Numbered from the stretch's first letter, positions 50,021 through 62,975 are shown. The stretch: DNA of 64,000 bases from Bostrychus sinensis (GCA_020698575.1 CM036247.1:32575086-32639085); one strand, 5' to 3'. Made by a program: numbers and translations. The notes: a model not told the origin generated them from the sequence alone.

Positions 50021-52785
50021 TTATCCAATAAGAGCTGGAGGCAGTATGTGAGATGTGCAGAAGGAATCGCTGCAATTTGCAAAACACTGAAGTCTAAGAA
50101 ACCTATCATTTTAGAAATGATTCATTGGTAGCATTGTTGTTGGCAGAGGACGGCTTAAATGGGAAAACTTTCACTTGAATTTGCAAAGAAAGTGAATGAG
50201 TCTGGATGGCCAAGCTAACTATAAGTAGAACAAGGGACGTGTTTTGCTCCATTTTTTTCCTTTAAAACGTACTGAAATATTAAGAATTCTGATAAAAAGT
50301 TATGAATATGTAGCAGGTTTCATAAAGATTTTTTTTAATGATTTTCTTAGATATTACCAATGATCTGACCACTTTTTCATCATAATCTCAACCTAACTTT
50401 GTTGCAAGATGATTAATAGTTATGTGAAAACCAGGCTAAATATTCTAGCTAGTAGCCACACTTGTAAAAGTGCTGATGGTATGCGCTATCGCTACCTGCT
50501 GTGGTGATGGGACGTGTCATCGGATCCCTCCTCCCAGGGTCCGGCCACTTGTCATGTGCTGAAAAGGATCTTGTCACCGTGATATATGGCCGTTGTAATC
50601 CCCGCACTGAGAGCCCTGATGTTTACCCAAGCCCATATTTCCTGGCCCTCACAGAGCCAGGGTGGGAATCCTAAACCAGAGGAGATTAGCTGCACGGGAA
50701 GAAAAGAGGGCCAAAGAAAAGGAGCTGCGGAGGGAGGGGAGAGGGCCTATTCTCCTGTACCTGTTCATAACCAGCTCTGAAAGGCAGACAGCTGAAATCA
50801 TACACCACCAGTGAGGTTCTGCTGGGACACCACTGGATCCACATCTATAGGCTGGGGTCACCAAGGTCCTGGGTATCTCATATGTCCAACATTTACTCAA
50901 TGCTCTGCTATAGTATGTATGACCAATTGACCATTTTGTGCTCAATCCCAATGAACAACAAAAATAAAAGTAAAGCAGCAATGTCTATCACCTTCAGAGT
51001 GATAAAGCACTTTATGATGGATATCCTCTAGTTTCTCTGTTTCCATATAATCAAAGTTTCACATCACAAAAGCCTGATGAAAGACCTATTAAGTTGAAGT
51101 ACATACTCTTCCGGTCAAAAGTTTCCGGTCAAACAATTGACGTTAAATTGAAATTACGGAATCAATTTATTAACCAAAATGTATTCTAATCTTTTGACCT
51201 ATTACAGTGGCTGTCTTTTGCAGATATAACAGCTTGACATCTAATTTAGTTATGAAGAGCCCTTCCACTGTTGTCATTCTTGCTTTTCCGCCATCTCATT
51301 TACTACGCCTACTTTAAATTTCTAACCAATCACACAATAGTTCTCAGACACCACACAAAAGAGAAAGTTCTGTAAAGAACAAGAACTCTTCAGAGAGAAC
51401 AAATGTCTATGTTCTTGTAGAGTATGTAAAGGTCTTTAATATCATTATGGGATAAATTGGTTTAGTTTTGTTATTTAAAAAAAGTAAAATCAGATCTCTC
51501 TTTGTGGAGTCTACATGGCCTCCCTGTGTTACCATGGCTTCTCTCCAGGATGTCCAGCTTCTTCCTACCTTCCAAAGATATGCAGTAGATGAACTGGCCA
51601 AACTAAATTTCCCTTAGTGAATGTATGATTGACTGGTTGTCTTTCTGTGTATGTCTCTTAAGTATCAGCCCTGTAGTTGCTGCAATACACTCTAGCGTCT
51701 GACTTGCAGGGCTGGATGTTAACTTTTTTGCTCACTGGTCACTGTGGGAAGTCCTTTTTCTAGCCAGTTAGTGTTTTCATTAGCCATAATTTAATTAGGA
51801 AATGTTTTTGGTGTAATTTTATAGCATACAATAGGCCTAAGCTTAAAGAAATGTAGAATTGGGTTGTCTATGTTTAGAAAATTGGTTTACATAGGTAGAA
51901 TAAATTGTATCTTTTTGCGTGTGGTCTGTCTTAATACATTTTAACATATATTACATTACAGTACATTTTTTCTCTTATTATGATGAATTACTATAGGCTA
52001 TACTAGATAAGATGGTAACGAGACTAATACAGCCAAACATAGCAACAGGAATTAGGACGTCTGAAGTTACGATACTTGCATAAAAGCCAACCGTCAAAAG
52101 TGGTTAGTGGGAATAAATGTGTTACTAGCCAAAATTGAAATCTACCAGCATTTGGCAGATTTGCTAGTGTTAATGTAAATCCCTGGTGACTTGTAACTGA
52201 AATCAATGAATGTAAAGAAAGAAAGGTAGCTACAGTATGTTGTTGTTGCAGGGAGAGAATAGTAGAGGCCATGACAGAAAAAAATGGGTTGTGTAGCTTT
52301 AAATGTAGTTATTCCATCTTGCATGTTTATCTAATATAATCCAGGGCTACTGGCTGCTTTATGAGGTGAGTCTAGAGTTGTATTGTGCAATGAACAACAC
52401 ACCCATGTAGTTTTGTAAATGGAGCACCGGGGTAAAACCACGGCAGCCTGTACTTTCCCTCACACCACATCCGTCAGCCGGCTAACTCCACTCATCCCGC
52501 TCACATCCTAAAGGCAGACAGGGAAATTCGACCCAGGGAACCGGAGCTCGGCCTGTCACACCTCTGTATTCACACCCAGAGGGGTCAGGCCAGATCACCC
52601 ATGGGTCCCGTGTCTGTGGTCACTGCACACTCCACACTTAGCTCTCTGCAAATCCAACCATTGTCCTGGGCCTTAAGGTATTTTCTCCTCAGATAACCCT
52701 TAATCTAATTCTTATGTTCCCCTGCAGACCAATCTGTTAAGAAAGGATCATGAACCTTTCCTTTATAATTTTATATTTAAAAAAA
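50021..52785. other. intronic sequence; only a SINE-like family tail (51490-51715) recognised
   Basis: 51490-51715 has CCTTCCAAAGATATGCAGTA and the tail of the GTCCAAAGACATGCATG family. 50490-50870 and 52430-52680 are less AT-rich but give no recognisable peptide. Confidence 0.4.
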
Positions 52786-52789
52786 AATT

Positions 52790-53225
52790 CTCTGGTTGTC
52801 TATTGTTGTTTGGTCATCTTAAAGCCGTTCATAAGAAACATCCAAAATCACTTTATCTCGGCCTGAAGAGCTCAAAACAGCAATACAAAGATTTTGCTAA
52901 TTTCTCTGGCATAGAACATGATCCAAATGCATTTTGTAGCTCTCCCTAAGTTTGACTGACATTTTGAGAAAAAATGGTTTTCTTAAAAACTTAATCTTTA
53001 ATTTCTTGCTGCTATAGTATAACATTTTAAAAGTAACATGTTTAGTCTAATAAAGTGACCTGGGGTGTACACACCATATTAATGTAAACAAAAATAGCAA
53101 TAAAAATGCTTTAAATTGCTTTTTAAAATGGAAAACATTTCATCGTTTCAGCAAATATATCTCTTATTATTGGTTTAATTCCATAGCTGCATCAGTGTCG
53201 GCCCCCAAAACGGTCAGGCTCTAGT
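52790..53225 (+). repeat. dispersed repeat related to 27840-28390, copy 2
   Basis: Shares GAAGAGCTCAAAAC, TTTTGCTAATTT, TTTAGTCTAATAAAGTG and the end CAGGCTCTAGT with copy 1, with an extra segment of about 80 bases near 52940-53020. Confidence 0.6.
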
Positions 53226-53279
53226 TTTTTTGTCTTATATTTTTGCATTATGACCACCTGCCTATAATCGGTGGTCATA

Positions 53280-53760
53280 AGGTTATATGTTATGACCACC
53301 TGCCTAATATGCAGCCCCATAGTCAACAAACTGTGATGCACTGTGTGTGTATTCTGACTCTTTTCTATCAGAACCAGCTTTAACTTCTTCAGTATGGTGG
53401 ACTACATTAGCTCCCCACCTGCATCACCTGCCACCGGCACACCACTGTTCCTTCCTTGGACCATTTCTGATAGATATTGATCACTGCAGACCTGGAACAA
53501 CCCACAAAAGCTGCAGCTTTGGAGATGCTCGGACCCAGTTGTTTATATCCATCACAATATGGCCCTTGTCAAATTTTCTCAAATCCTTACACTTGCCCTT
53601 TTGTTTCCTGCTTCTCTTATCAACTTTGATGACAAAAAGTTCACTTGCTGCCTAATATATTCCATCCACTAACAGACGCCATGATGAAGAGATTAGCACC
53701 TGTCACGTGCTCAGTTTTATTTCTTGTATACACTCTAGAGTATATAGGAACTAGAGAAAG
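53280..53760 (-). pseudogene. Tc1-like transposase fragment (N-terminal half), minus strand
   Basis: The plus strand runs TGCAGCCCCATAGTCAACAA, TTTCTATCAGAACCAGC, CTTGGACCATTTCTGATAGA, AGCTGCAGCTTTGGAGATGC and GCCCTTGTCAAATTTTCTCA: the reverse of a transposase HTH region (family peptides such as LSEFDKGQIVMA and IYQKWSKEGT correspond). The catalytic half is missing and frame breaks are present. Confidence 0.78.
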
Positions 53761-56730
53761 ATTCCTACAGTATTCCAACAAATCCAAGAAGCTAGCTCCC
53801 TTTCACACCATTTCTCTCTGCTGCTCTCCTCACCTGTCTTTCTTACGATGATGTCTTCTAACTTAAGCTCCCTGTGGACATCTGTCGAGTGCTTGGCCGC
53901 CTGTACATTCTTGACATTTCCATACAGACGGAAGCCCAGGGACCACTCATGTATTTGTAAAAAAAAAAAAATGGTGGGGGTCAGAGCCTCGGGACGGACT
54001 CCACCGCTCTGACATGTGCAGGACATCAAGCCTGATCCTCCGTGTACAGCGCTCCAGATGTGTGCGTCGAAACCTGATCGCTGAGGAATTAAAGCCCACG
54101 AAAAGCACTATTTACTCAGCTTTGATTCCTCAGATTAGAAGAAGCCGGCGAGCGCACACTGTTGGAGCTGTGACGTTACTCTAGATTTTACGGATAACTG
54201 CGGATCGAGGGAGTTAGTGCTACAAACAGAACGACTGACATAAGCCAGCTCCTCAAAATGAGTTTGTAAGCAGTCAGTCACATGGGCGAACCGTACAAGT
54301 GTTTGTTTTGCCTGTAGATTTGGGCCACCCACAGTAGAATTGACTTCAGCTTTATACAGGAAATCTGTGTGCACTCCAAAAAATTATACACTTTATGACA
54401 GTCTACGTCAAGGAGTGTTTTTATTTGCACACATTATCTAGATCTGTGGAGACCTCTTGGTACGCCTGCTTGCATGTCTGGGTGTGGTGGCTGGTGTGTT
54501 TCAAATTTATGGAACAGATTTGAACACCTACAAGAGGAACTGTTGTCTCGTGAAGCCTGTTATATCACTCTGCACCACCAGAGGGAGTGGTGTAAAAATG
54601 GAATTATCTGAGAGGCTGTTTACACAACAACGCTGGCCAGGAAAACGCAGCAGTCATGCCTTCTCCAATTTGCAATTTGGTTGAGTGGGCATGGACATTT
54701 TTTTTTTTTTTTTTTTTTTTTTTTTCTCCTTAGCAAGATGAAAACATTTCTTCCAGGGTTTGCATATTTGGGAAACGGAAAACTCTTTCTTGTGTAGATG
54801 AATGGCCTATCCGCAATCGGATCATTGAGTTTTTGGGAAAATTTGTTGTCCGTGCAGCCCCTAATGTAGTTAGTTAGATATTTTGGGAAGGTTTTGCTGA
54901 CATGCTCATTATGTCTGTGATAAAGGTGAGTGAGTTTGCATTTGAAAACTAAATTAGTTAGTACATTAGTTGTGGGTAGTTTTTTGAAACTCAGTGTAGC
55001 AACTGAAGACTGGGAAGTCCTGGGAAACCTGCTGTATCACTTTGTACCACTAGATGGAGTCATGAGCAACTGCAGTGTTCGGTCAGGCTTTAAAGAAAAT
55101 AACATCTTCTGATTATAATGTTTAGTGTACATGTGTATACAAACTTGGCACCACAGTAAAAGACTGCACAGAGTTTTGCAAATATTTAGCTTAATTTCTG
55201 TGTTCCTACAGAAGATTTGGCAAGTGCTGTCCTGAGAAGCTTTATTTATCATCATTAAAAGTAGTTATAAGGTACTGTAGCACTAGGTCTGCCACAAATC
55301 TGTTTTAAAGATTTCCATTTGCGCATTTTAGTAAAAAAAAAAAAAGGCAGGAGTAATATCTCTGTTTTGGTGAAATTACAAACATTTTAGTTACTTTGCT
55401 GTGTGTTGCCAAATCAGCAGTTGTGAAAGAATCATTATATCATAACTGAAAATACCTAAAACTTTTCTGTTTGTTCATTTTTGATTGCGTATTTCTAATG
55501 TTTTGTCAACTCTTCAACTGTCAGTGAATTTTACCAAGTTAAAGGCATGGACAGTTTTTTTTAAAACTTTTATGCTCCTAAGCCTTTTGCCACGTAAACA
55601 GGCATTTTTTGAACCATCACTTTACCAAGTTAAAATGATTTGTCTAATTATGTGATTTCTTGCACAGTTAAGTGCTAACCTATGTCTGCAGAACTTGTTT
55701 TGAGACTTTGTAGAGGAGCCATGTTGACTGGGATATCTTGCACTTGTTGACAGAGAATTTTTTTAAACCAATGGAAAAATATTATTTTATGAAAATATCA
55801 GTGTTTGTGTAACCAGGCCTTGAGTTTGCTATTCCCTTTCCAAGTCAAAACTTCCAAGTTTTTGGTAAGCCTTTCCAACTTCTGTGTTTTAAGAGTATAA
55901 ATAACCAAATGTAATGGTAGTTTTTGTTATTATTTATTACATTTATTGCTTATTATGACTCTCATCTTTTTGTGTTTTTGTTACAGTTTCGTAAATCTCC
56001 TCCTGGCCTCCCTTTTCTCACAGCCCATCGTTCACCACACACCCTCCGGCCTTATCCCCTGGTGTTTAGTCTGCTGCGCCGTACCTTATTATGACAGATG
56101 TGCAAAAACACTGTTGCGCCTATGTTTGTATGTTTCTCGTTGCGATTACCATCTCGTGCTTGTGGAAGAGGGAGGTGTGGGTGCCGTGATTCCCTGCCAA
56201 CATTTCTCAATACCCCAGTGTCTTCTGCACCTGACCTAAGATACTCTGGGATTTAGCTCCAGTGGTTTCTTTAAGTGATAAAGTGTGATAAGCAAATGGA
56301 GCGTATGTAGACAGTTGTGGGAGCTGCTGACCGCATGTGGGATTTCGATGTGTCCCACTTCATAAATCCTGGTCGTGACTCTCTGCTTTTATGCCTCTTC
56401 AACTAAAAGGCCATTGTTCTGTGCAAGTGTTTTGAGGCGTATCTGTCGTTAAGTCGAATTCAAACAAAGCCGTCTCTCACCGCAGCCCGGGGAGAAATCT
56501 TCTGTGTTGAAGGGCTCTTGTGGAAACACAGACCCCCTTGGTGTCATCTTAGAGTGGGGCAAAGAGAAAAAAAGATTAAAAAAAATACAATATCCAGCTT
56601 TATTCAGGATTACCATGAGTCTGACAAAACCTAGGCAATTAATAATAAGTCACAGTCAAGTAACAGTCCCAAGGTAAATAAAATATCAAGTGAAATTGTC
56701 TATTCATACTTTAGCATTTGGGATTATTTT
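53761..56730. other. intronic sequence; poly(T) tract at 54698-54725
   Basis: A run of 28 T at 54698-54725. Two related blocks, CTGTTATATCACTCTGCACC with ACCAGAGGGAG (54560-54588) and CTGTATCACTTTGTACCACT with AGATGGAG (55031-55060), lie about 470 bases apart. No gene recognised. Confidence 0.4.
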
Positions 56731-56734
56731 ATTT

Positions 56735-56850
56735 TATTGGTTTATTTGACAGGGACAGTGTACATTAATAGCATTGCTGCAAATGCACCAGAATTAGCCA
56801 AAAGGCTATTTTTCATCTGTTGTCCCTGGACAACAGAGCATTGCATTGCT
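56735..56850 (-). repeat. LINE-type repeat fragment, copy 2
   Basis: TTGGTTTATTTGACAGGGAC to TTTTTCATCTGTTGTCCCTG, similar to 39006-39180. Only a short piece remains. Confidence 0.5.
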
Positions 56851-59800
56851 ACCTCCCGATAGCACAACACCATAATTGTACTTGTTCCCACATTCATCAC
56901 ACTAGAAACTTTAGCATTTACAGTACATAGCAGAAATGTAGATATTAGCATCAGGGATGAGCTGCTAAGACTGTGATGGCTACATTCATCCTGGTGAATG
57001 CTACTGTTATAGGCAAAATAATGGTTATTTATTATAAAACAAGGATTTGGGACAACAAATGCCAATGTACACAAAAATCTAAACTAATAAAATAAAGATC
57101 AAAGCTATATATATATCATGGCCATACATGTTCTACACTTCTGAAGCTTCAAATCAGTCTTTGTTCATATCAGATCATAGTTGCAGAGAAATCATATCAT
57201 TAGTAAGTCGCAAGAATAAGACGTCCAATTACAGGCGTGGCACCGCAGCATTGTGCAATGTATTGCTGTCATTATTTTAGCTGTGTTATTATTAAAACAA
57301 CATAAAACTTAAGTTCAGACGTCCTGACAAAAATTGTTGTAGCCTGTGGAGTTTTCTGTGGCCTGCTCTGTCCACAACCCAGAGTGATGAGACTGTGTTT
57401 CTGTGCAGGGGCAGAGCAAACACACACAGGGACGTGGGCTCTACTGGGGATTGGGGAACCACTACAAGAGGAACTTGGTCAGATATTAACACACAAAAAA
57501 GCGACTGCCCATGTTTGATTTATGCTCCGTTCTATACAGTAAATCTAAAATTGCCTAGGGCACCAACAGAGCCAGAGCATCTGTTTTGGCGGGTGCTTCC
57601 AAGGCTCTCTCTAGCCTAACTCAACTTTTTTAAGAAAAGTAACTTTCACCTATAATTACTTTTTGGAAGTAAGATGCCTAACACTGCTTGCGTGCATGCA
57701 AAGGTGGGAGTGGGGTTTGAACCACCAACCATCTGGTTAGTGGATGAACTAAGAAAAGAAGAATCTTCTGAGGCACACCAACATTCATATCCTATAGGTT
57801 TATGTAAAATGCAATGAAATTTAAAATATGAATGAATATCCAAATCCCATGTGTATTTATTTCACATCTTTAAAAAAACATGAGTCTTTTAACAACAGTT
57901 CAAACTTTAGCTTTGTATTCTAGTTTGTGGAAAGTTACTGAGACAGTAATAGACCTTGGTGGAAATCCTGATGTGCCAAGCAACACTTGTGTGGCAGCAG
58001 CTGCTCTCTTACCATATGAATACAAGTGTTGCTTTGAGAACAGATTATACGTTATACAAGTTATGAATTTTCCAATGTGATACAGTCCTTTACAGATGAA
58101 GTGACGCAGAAAGGGAACATCGCGGGGTCTAAAATATAGGCAAGAGATTGAGCCAATGGCATTAAACAGCTCTGCAACAGCCAATATTACACCAATTTGT
58201 GGAGTGAGAATGGATGCAGCTGTCACCACTGTTAGACTTTAGTTTCCTCTCATGGATTTACACAAGCTTCATGTTTATGGCTGAACTTTCTGTGTATCAT
58301 ATGCTTTATTTAGAATGTTTAGTTCCATGGTTCTGCAGTGAATCTGAAAAGGCAGGATATTTTTGGCTACATTTTAATAAAACACTTCATTATTTCACAA
58401 TTAACTATTTTTGTTGAGGAATTTCCTCTGACAAATGAGTTTAATCAGATGTTCGGTTCTGTCTGACTGAGTGCATGTGGTAATCAACACCTCTTGTAGA
58501 GAATCTTGCCTACAATAACTTTGTGTTGGCAGGAGTTTCCACATTTAATGCTGCAACAGAGCAAAAAGGGCCAGGAATCTTACTGTATATCAAGCTATTG
58601 TGTTAGCTGAGCTGAAAGATCAGTTGCATTCTAAAGTTGCCAAAACTTGCACTTCTCCACCTTGGACTACAGGTCACTGTTACATGATCAGTTTGAAGAG
58701 GTGAAATATATCTGTCCTCAGCCCTGAATAGGGATGGGAATTGATAAGATGCATCAGTGTCAATGCCATTGTTAATTCTGTTTATGAATATAATTCTTTA
58801 TTGATTCTTTTTTCAATTTCTACTAAATCTTTGTATAAAAATAGTCCTACATGACTTGAGTACCACCATCTCTGACAGATTTGTGGTGGCAATACAGTTT
58901 ATTATGAAGCAGAAATAAAATATATCGCTAGATGGTTATTTTGTATTTTCATGCATGCAGTCTAATATAGGCCAATTATAATTCATAAACTGGGCTGAAC
59001 TAGACACAAGTAAAATGTGCTGAATCTACAGCTGTTAAATTATTGGAAAATGTATGCTTTTTACATTTAACTCCTACCTCTGCTGCACTCTGGCCTCAGC
59101 TCTGGCGTGTCCACACAGTGGGACGCGAGCCCGCCTGGCTCCATGCTTCTCCACCTGTGCACTGTTGTATCTCACGTGAACGTGTGTGCAGTAAAGAGGA
59201 GGGAATGCTTTGTAGGCTACTCATCAAAGACAAGTTTTTGCAGTGAAGTAAAAGAAAAGAAGTTAGAGGCGTGGGGCAGGCCTCAGAGCAAAATCTGCAG
59301 ATCACATAAATGCAACTGCCCAAAGCGGTATCAAGGAATCATTAAAGGTAGAGGCAGACAATTCCGATGGATTGGAAAAATTAGAACCGGTTTTCAAGTG
59401 AAACAGGGTTTTAGTACCCATTCCTAACCCGGAATAATACAGTATTATTTTCAGCAACACATCAATCGTATATTCAACCCAGGTGAGATGAGACATCCAC
59501 AAATATTTATTTTACACAAAGAAAATTCATCTTTTTTTGTTCTTAACTTGAATCTCACTTTTTATAAGATCCACTGGATAACAATGAAAAAGTGGGAGAA
59601 TTTCCTAAATGATAAGTGCAGGACAACCCAAAGCAGGACAGGTGGTCACCCTAGTCACAACAGCATCAAAAACAGCCTTATTTTCCTTTCATTTATGTGG
59701 ACATAAATCCCAACATTTTTGTGGTCATGTGCTACTGAAGCAGTTTTATCACTGTGGGGTGAGGAGTTGGCTTGGGTCTGTGTCATAGGGAGAGATGTTT

Positions 59801-59862
59801 CTCACCATACCTCACTTTATGGCACGCTAATGCTTATGACTCTGTCTCTGTCTTAAGCAAAT
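56851..59862. other. intronic sequence, SINE head fragment at 57695-57765
   Basis: GTGGGGTTTGAACCACCAAC, then ATCTGGTTAGTGGATGAACT, is a minus-strand SINE head (box B in reverse). Nothing else recognised; short ORFs match no family I know. Confidence 0.4.
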
Positions 59863-60455
59863 TAGCCTGGTGTGGTTCCTCTCTCAGAGGGAAGTGTTTC
59901 TCTCCAGTCAGTTTGGAACTGGCCTATCACAGCCGTTTATCTGCAGGAGTGTCTTCTGCATAACTGACCCGAATGTGGAAGCTAACAAAGGTAGCACTAG
60001 CAAGCAAAGTTAATAACTTCTCTGACCTGATTAACGGCGTTTAGTGCTTTCCTTTGTCTCCTTTTGGTTCTGCTGAGGTCTGCGTTGTTGTCCAGTCCTC
60101 TGTGGGATTTTTGTGTTCGTCTTGTTGCCATTTTAACAACAGTAAAGTCCTGCTGACATCCGATGTAACAATCACATTGAGAAAAAACACTTTCCACAAC
60201 TTTTTGTACAACTGGCATCTGCTGCTGTCCCTGTTCAGAATTATGTATAGAGCTGCGTGTAATACACCGCCTTCTCGTGTTTTATGACAAAAATGGCAAA
60301 CTGCCATGTTTGGTTGGGTTCAGCGATGCACTGTTTACAACCCACCCTTCGTTTCTCGATTGGTTACTCTGCCTGTGATTGTTCTGCCCATAGAAACGAA
60401 ACTCACTAACTCTTCGTATAGAATAGGAAAAGTGTTTGTCTGGCCGGCCAGGCTA
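59863..60455 (-). mobile_element. GGCCGGCC-type hAT-like element, copy C, minus strand
   Basis: The right edge reads GTCTGGCCGGCCAGGCTA (the family left terminus in reverse) and the left edge TAGCCTGGTGTGGTTCC. The interior matches copies A and B in reverse (TAACAACAGTAAAGTCCTG, CTTTGTCTCCTTTTGGTTCTG). 593 bases. No convincing target duplication. Confidence 0.7.
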
Positions 60456-61475
60456 GCTTACAACAGCAACATATGAAAAATCACAGAGAGCAACCTTCAC
60501 AGTATAAACCTGGCTCATGCTGGGAGCCATGTGCTGGAGGAAGAAGGCACACGTTGATGGGTGGAGGTCGAAGGTTCAGTGTGTGCCTCCTTCAGCAGCA
60601 GTCTTCTTTAAGAGGAATGGTGGCTGACATTAGAGGAAATGGTGTCTGGGACCATGGATACGAGCCATTGGAGAAGAATGCTCTCTGCAGGATATGTCAG
60701 CAGAGTTACAAGAAGCCTTTTAAGCACTATCTGTGCTTTGCCCATTGTGGGACTAGCATGAGCATTAATAGCTTATTAATATATTTACCTATTGCTTTTT
60801 AGTTAGGTCCAAGTTTCAAGTTTCTGAGCTAACCTGTGTAATGGGTGAGCCCTCACGTAGCACCCTTCATTAAGGCATTACTAATGTTCAAAGAGTGTTT
60901 TGCAAAAGTGAGTGGTGGCTCTAATCAGAGTTCTGACCCCCACATTTTGGCAGATTGGCCCTTAGCTACGGCTGTCTGTAGTGAGACATGGAGTGAAGGG
61001 AAGGCAGCGGGACCAACATGGCCGCAGGGATGAGCTGTCACAAATTCTGAAACTCTATCCCATCTTAGACCACAGCCCCCCGCTCTGTTATATTACTGGG
61101 ACCAAAGTAAGGTCATTCAAGTTTTCTGAAAAGTCCAACTCATGCTAAGTTTGGGTAATTTTGCAATCACTAAGTTGTTTGATGCAAGACGTTCTTTAGC
61201 TTGATTATGCCACATGTGGTGGTGTCTGTCAAAGTTTGAAAAGTCTGAACTAACAAGAGCCTTGTTCTTCACTGCTACTTTTGTTGTGCATTGTCCCCTG
61301 CAGGAGGTTAAAATGCAGCGTCTACATATTAAGTACATACTCCTTATGCCCCCACAATAGTTTTCGCTTATCGCATGTACTGTATGCTTTAAAACTTCTC
61401 AACAGGTCTAATTGTGGAACTCAATGTAATCCTTGATCATTTTATTGTGACACATTTTCAGCACTATCTGTATTT
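60456..61475. other. intronic sequence, nothing recognised
   Basis: A plus-strand open frame (60473-60802) contains a Cys/His-containing stretch, CRICQQSYKKPFKHYLCF, but no known domain spacing; probably chance. Confidence 0.35.
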
Positions 61476-61680
61476 TTGCCCATCGTATTTTTGCCCAGGA
61501 GCTCTAAGGTCTGCAGACCAAAATCTAGACTTATGTCCAGAGGAGACAGGGCCTTTTTGGTGGTGGCCCCTAAACTATGGAACAGCCTTCCCTTTAATGT
61601 CCAATCAGCCCAGTCTCTTGAGGAGTTTAAAACCAGACTGAAAACACATTTATTTTCTTTGGCATTCAATACTGGTTAGA
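61476..61680 (+). pseudogene. LINE (L2/CR1-type) ORF2 C-terminal fragment
   Basis: The plus strand reads SRGDRAFLVVAPKLWNSLP, SAQSLEEFKTRLKTHLFS, the characteristic C-terminal end of L2-type reverse transcriptase polyproteins, to a stop at 61677-61679. A 5' truncated insertion. Confidence 0.85.
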
Positions 61681-61759
61681 GAGGAGATATCTTGGCTTTT
61701 ATCTTTTTATTTTGGCTTCAATTGTATTTTATCATTTTTACATTAGCCTGCTTTTATTC

Positions 61760-61763
61760 TTTG

Positions 61764-61795
<32 letters not shown>
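61760..61795. repeat. (TA)n(GA)n microsatellite
   Basis: About 12 TA units followed by GAGAGAGAG, placed between two LINE tails. Confidence 0.85.
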
Positions 61796-61808
61796 TTTCA
61801 GTGTTTCA

Positions 61809-61951
61809 GTCTGCGACGTAAAATTGTGGAATAGTTTACCTGAGAAAATTAAGCAAAACTGTGACATAAAGCAATTTAAGAACGAATATAAAAATCTTAT
61901 TTTTGAATCATACCAAGAGGAAGAGAGGAGGTTCTGCCCAGGACTGTAGTA
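61809..61951 (+). pseudogene. second LINE C-terminal fragment, different family
   Basis: An open reading without Met: SVCDVKLWNSLPEKIKQNCD, then IKQFKNEYKNLIFESYQ, ending in TAG at 61948-61950. The LWNSLP and FKxxYK blocks mark it as the end of a LINE reverse transcriptase ORF, more like Rex1-type than the L2-type copy 130 bases upstream. Family assignment is tentative. Confidence 0.7.
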
Positions 61952-62019
61952 CTCAATATTAACCAGTAGGCGAAATAGAATTTTAATTTGAAAAGTTAAA
62001 CATTCCTGCAGTGGAATAG

Positions 62020-62075
62020 GTTGTTGTTGTTGTTGTAGTAGTAGTTGTAGTTGTAGTTGTAGTTGTAGTTGTAGA
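62020..62075 (+). repeat. GTT/GTA trinucleotide microsatellite
   Basis: (GTT)4, (GTA)3 then (GTTGTA)n. Confidence 0.85.
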
Positions 62076-62538
62076 CTAACCTCTTTGTATAGGAGAGGAA
62101 AAGAGGGCTGGCTAGAGCGTTAACGATTTATTGTTGAAATCATATTGTTCCCACTATGATATGTGGCAATATGTGCTTTTCAGCTTGCGTTGGGCCATTT
62201 CTGATTGACCTACACCAACACAGATCTGGTTGACTTCCAGATCAGGATTTTGGTGCCGAGCTCTAGTGCATCGTTCCAATTCTGCTGCTCTGTATAGAGG
62301 TCGACTTTCATCACATAATCTGTTAGTTCCACTTTTAAAACTTAGATTTCAGTTAAGCCAGCATGTTTGCGTGTACTGACTGATCTTCCCTGAAAATTTC
62401 ATAGAGATCCAACCATTACTTTTTGAGTTATGTTGCTAACAGATTAAAGTTTCTATTTTATGCTTTTTTTCAGGCTTTTTGAAATACTTTTGGACAACTT
62501 TGCGTTATTATTTCATGTTTTATAACTTAAAATAATGT

Positions 62539-62971
62539 CAGGGTTTCTGCATGGCTCAACCGGTTGAATTGAAGACTTTTTTTAGACATTTTTGAGACCA
62601 TTGTTGAAGAAATTTAAGACCTATTTCATAAGCCTGCAGTGCACAAAAAGCTGAGTCATAAATGTGGCTGCGTTGTTGTATTGTAACTATTGACGACAGA
62701 GAGAGCCACAAAGCTTTTTGTTCTTGGTAAGAAAAATCTGAGCTCTCCTATCAGTGACAGTAATATGCCTTTGAGAAACTAAGTGGGGCATTTTAGAAAA
62801 AGCTGTAAACGCAGGTTGTTACATTAAATGTATGTGACATATTTACAACCTGTTTAAACATTTAAGACCTAGTACGCCGCACCTTGGCAAATTTAAGACT
62901 TTTTAAGTCCTTAAATTGGATTTTTAAATTTAGATTTTTTTTAGACTTTTTAAGACCAAGCAGAAACCCTG
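62539..62971. mobile_element. MITE with CAGGGTTTCTGC ends
   Basis: Termini CAGGGTTTCTGC and GCAGAAACCCTG are perfect inverted repeats of 12 bases except for one inserted base position. The interior has AATTTAAGAC and TTTTTAAGAC repeats. AATGT flanks both sides if the next MITE is removed; duplication length uncertain. Confidence 0.72.
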
Positions 62972-62975
62972 AATG

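Noticed and set aside
55946..56239. Candidate last crppa exon (TTTTTGTTACAG followed by an open frame)
   Set aside because: The peptide does not resemble the CRPPA C-terminus and the acceptor alone is weak evidence.
56742..57074. 110-codon minus-strand ORF
   Set aside because: Overlaps a LINE-type repeat fragment and has no recognisable domain.
60473..60802. 109-codon ORF with a CRICQQSYKKPFKH stretch, possible zinc finger
   Set aside because: Cys/His spacing fits no zinc-finger class, no splice or repeat support, and it lies inside a large intron.
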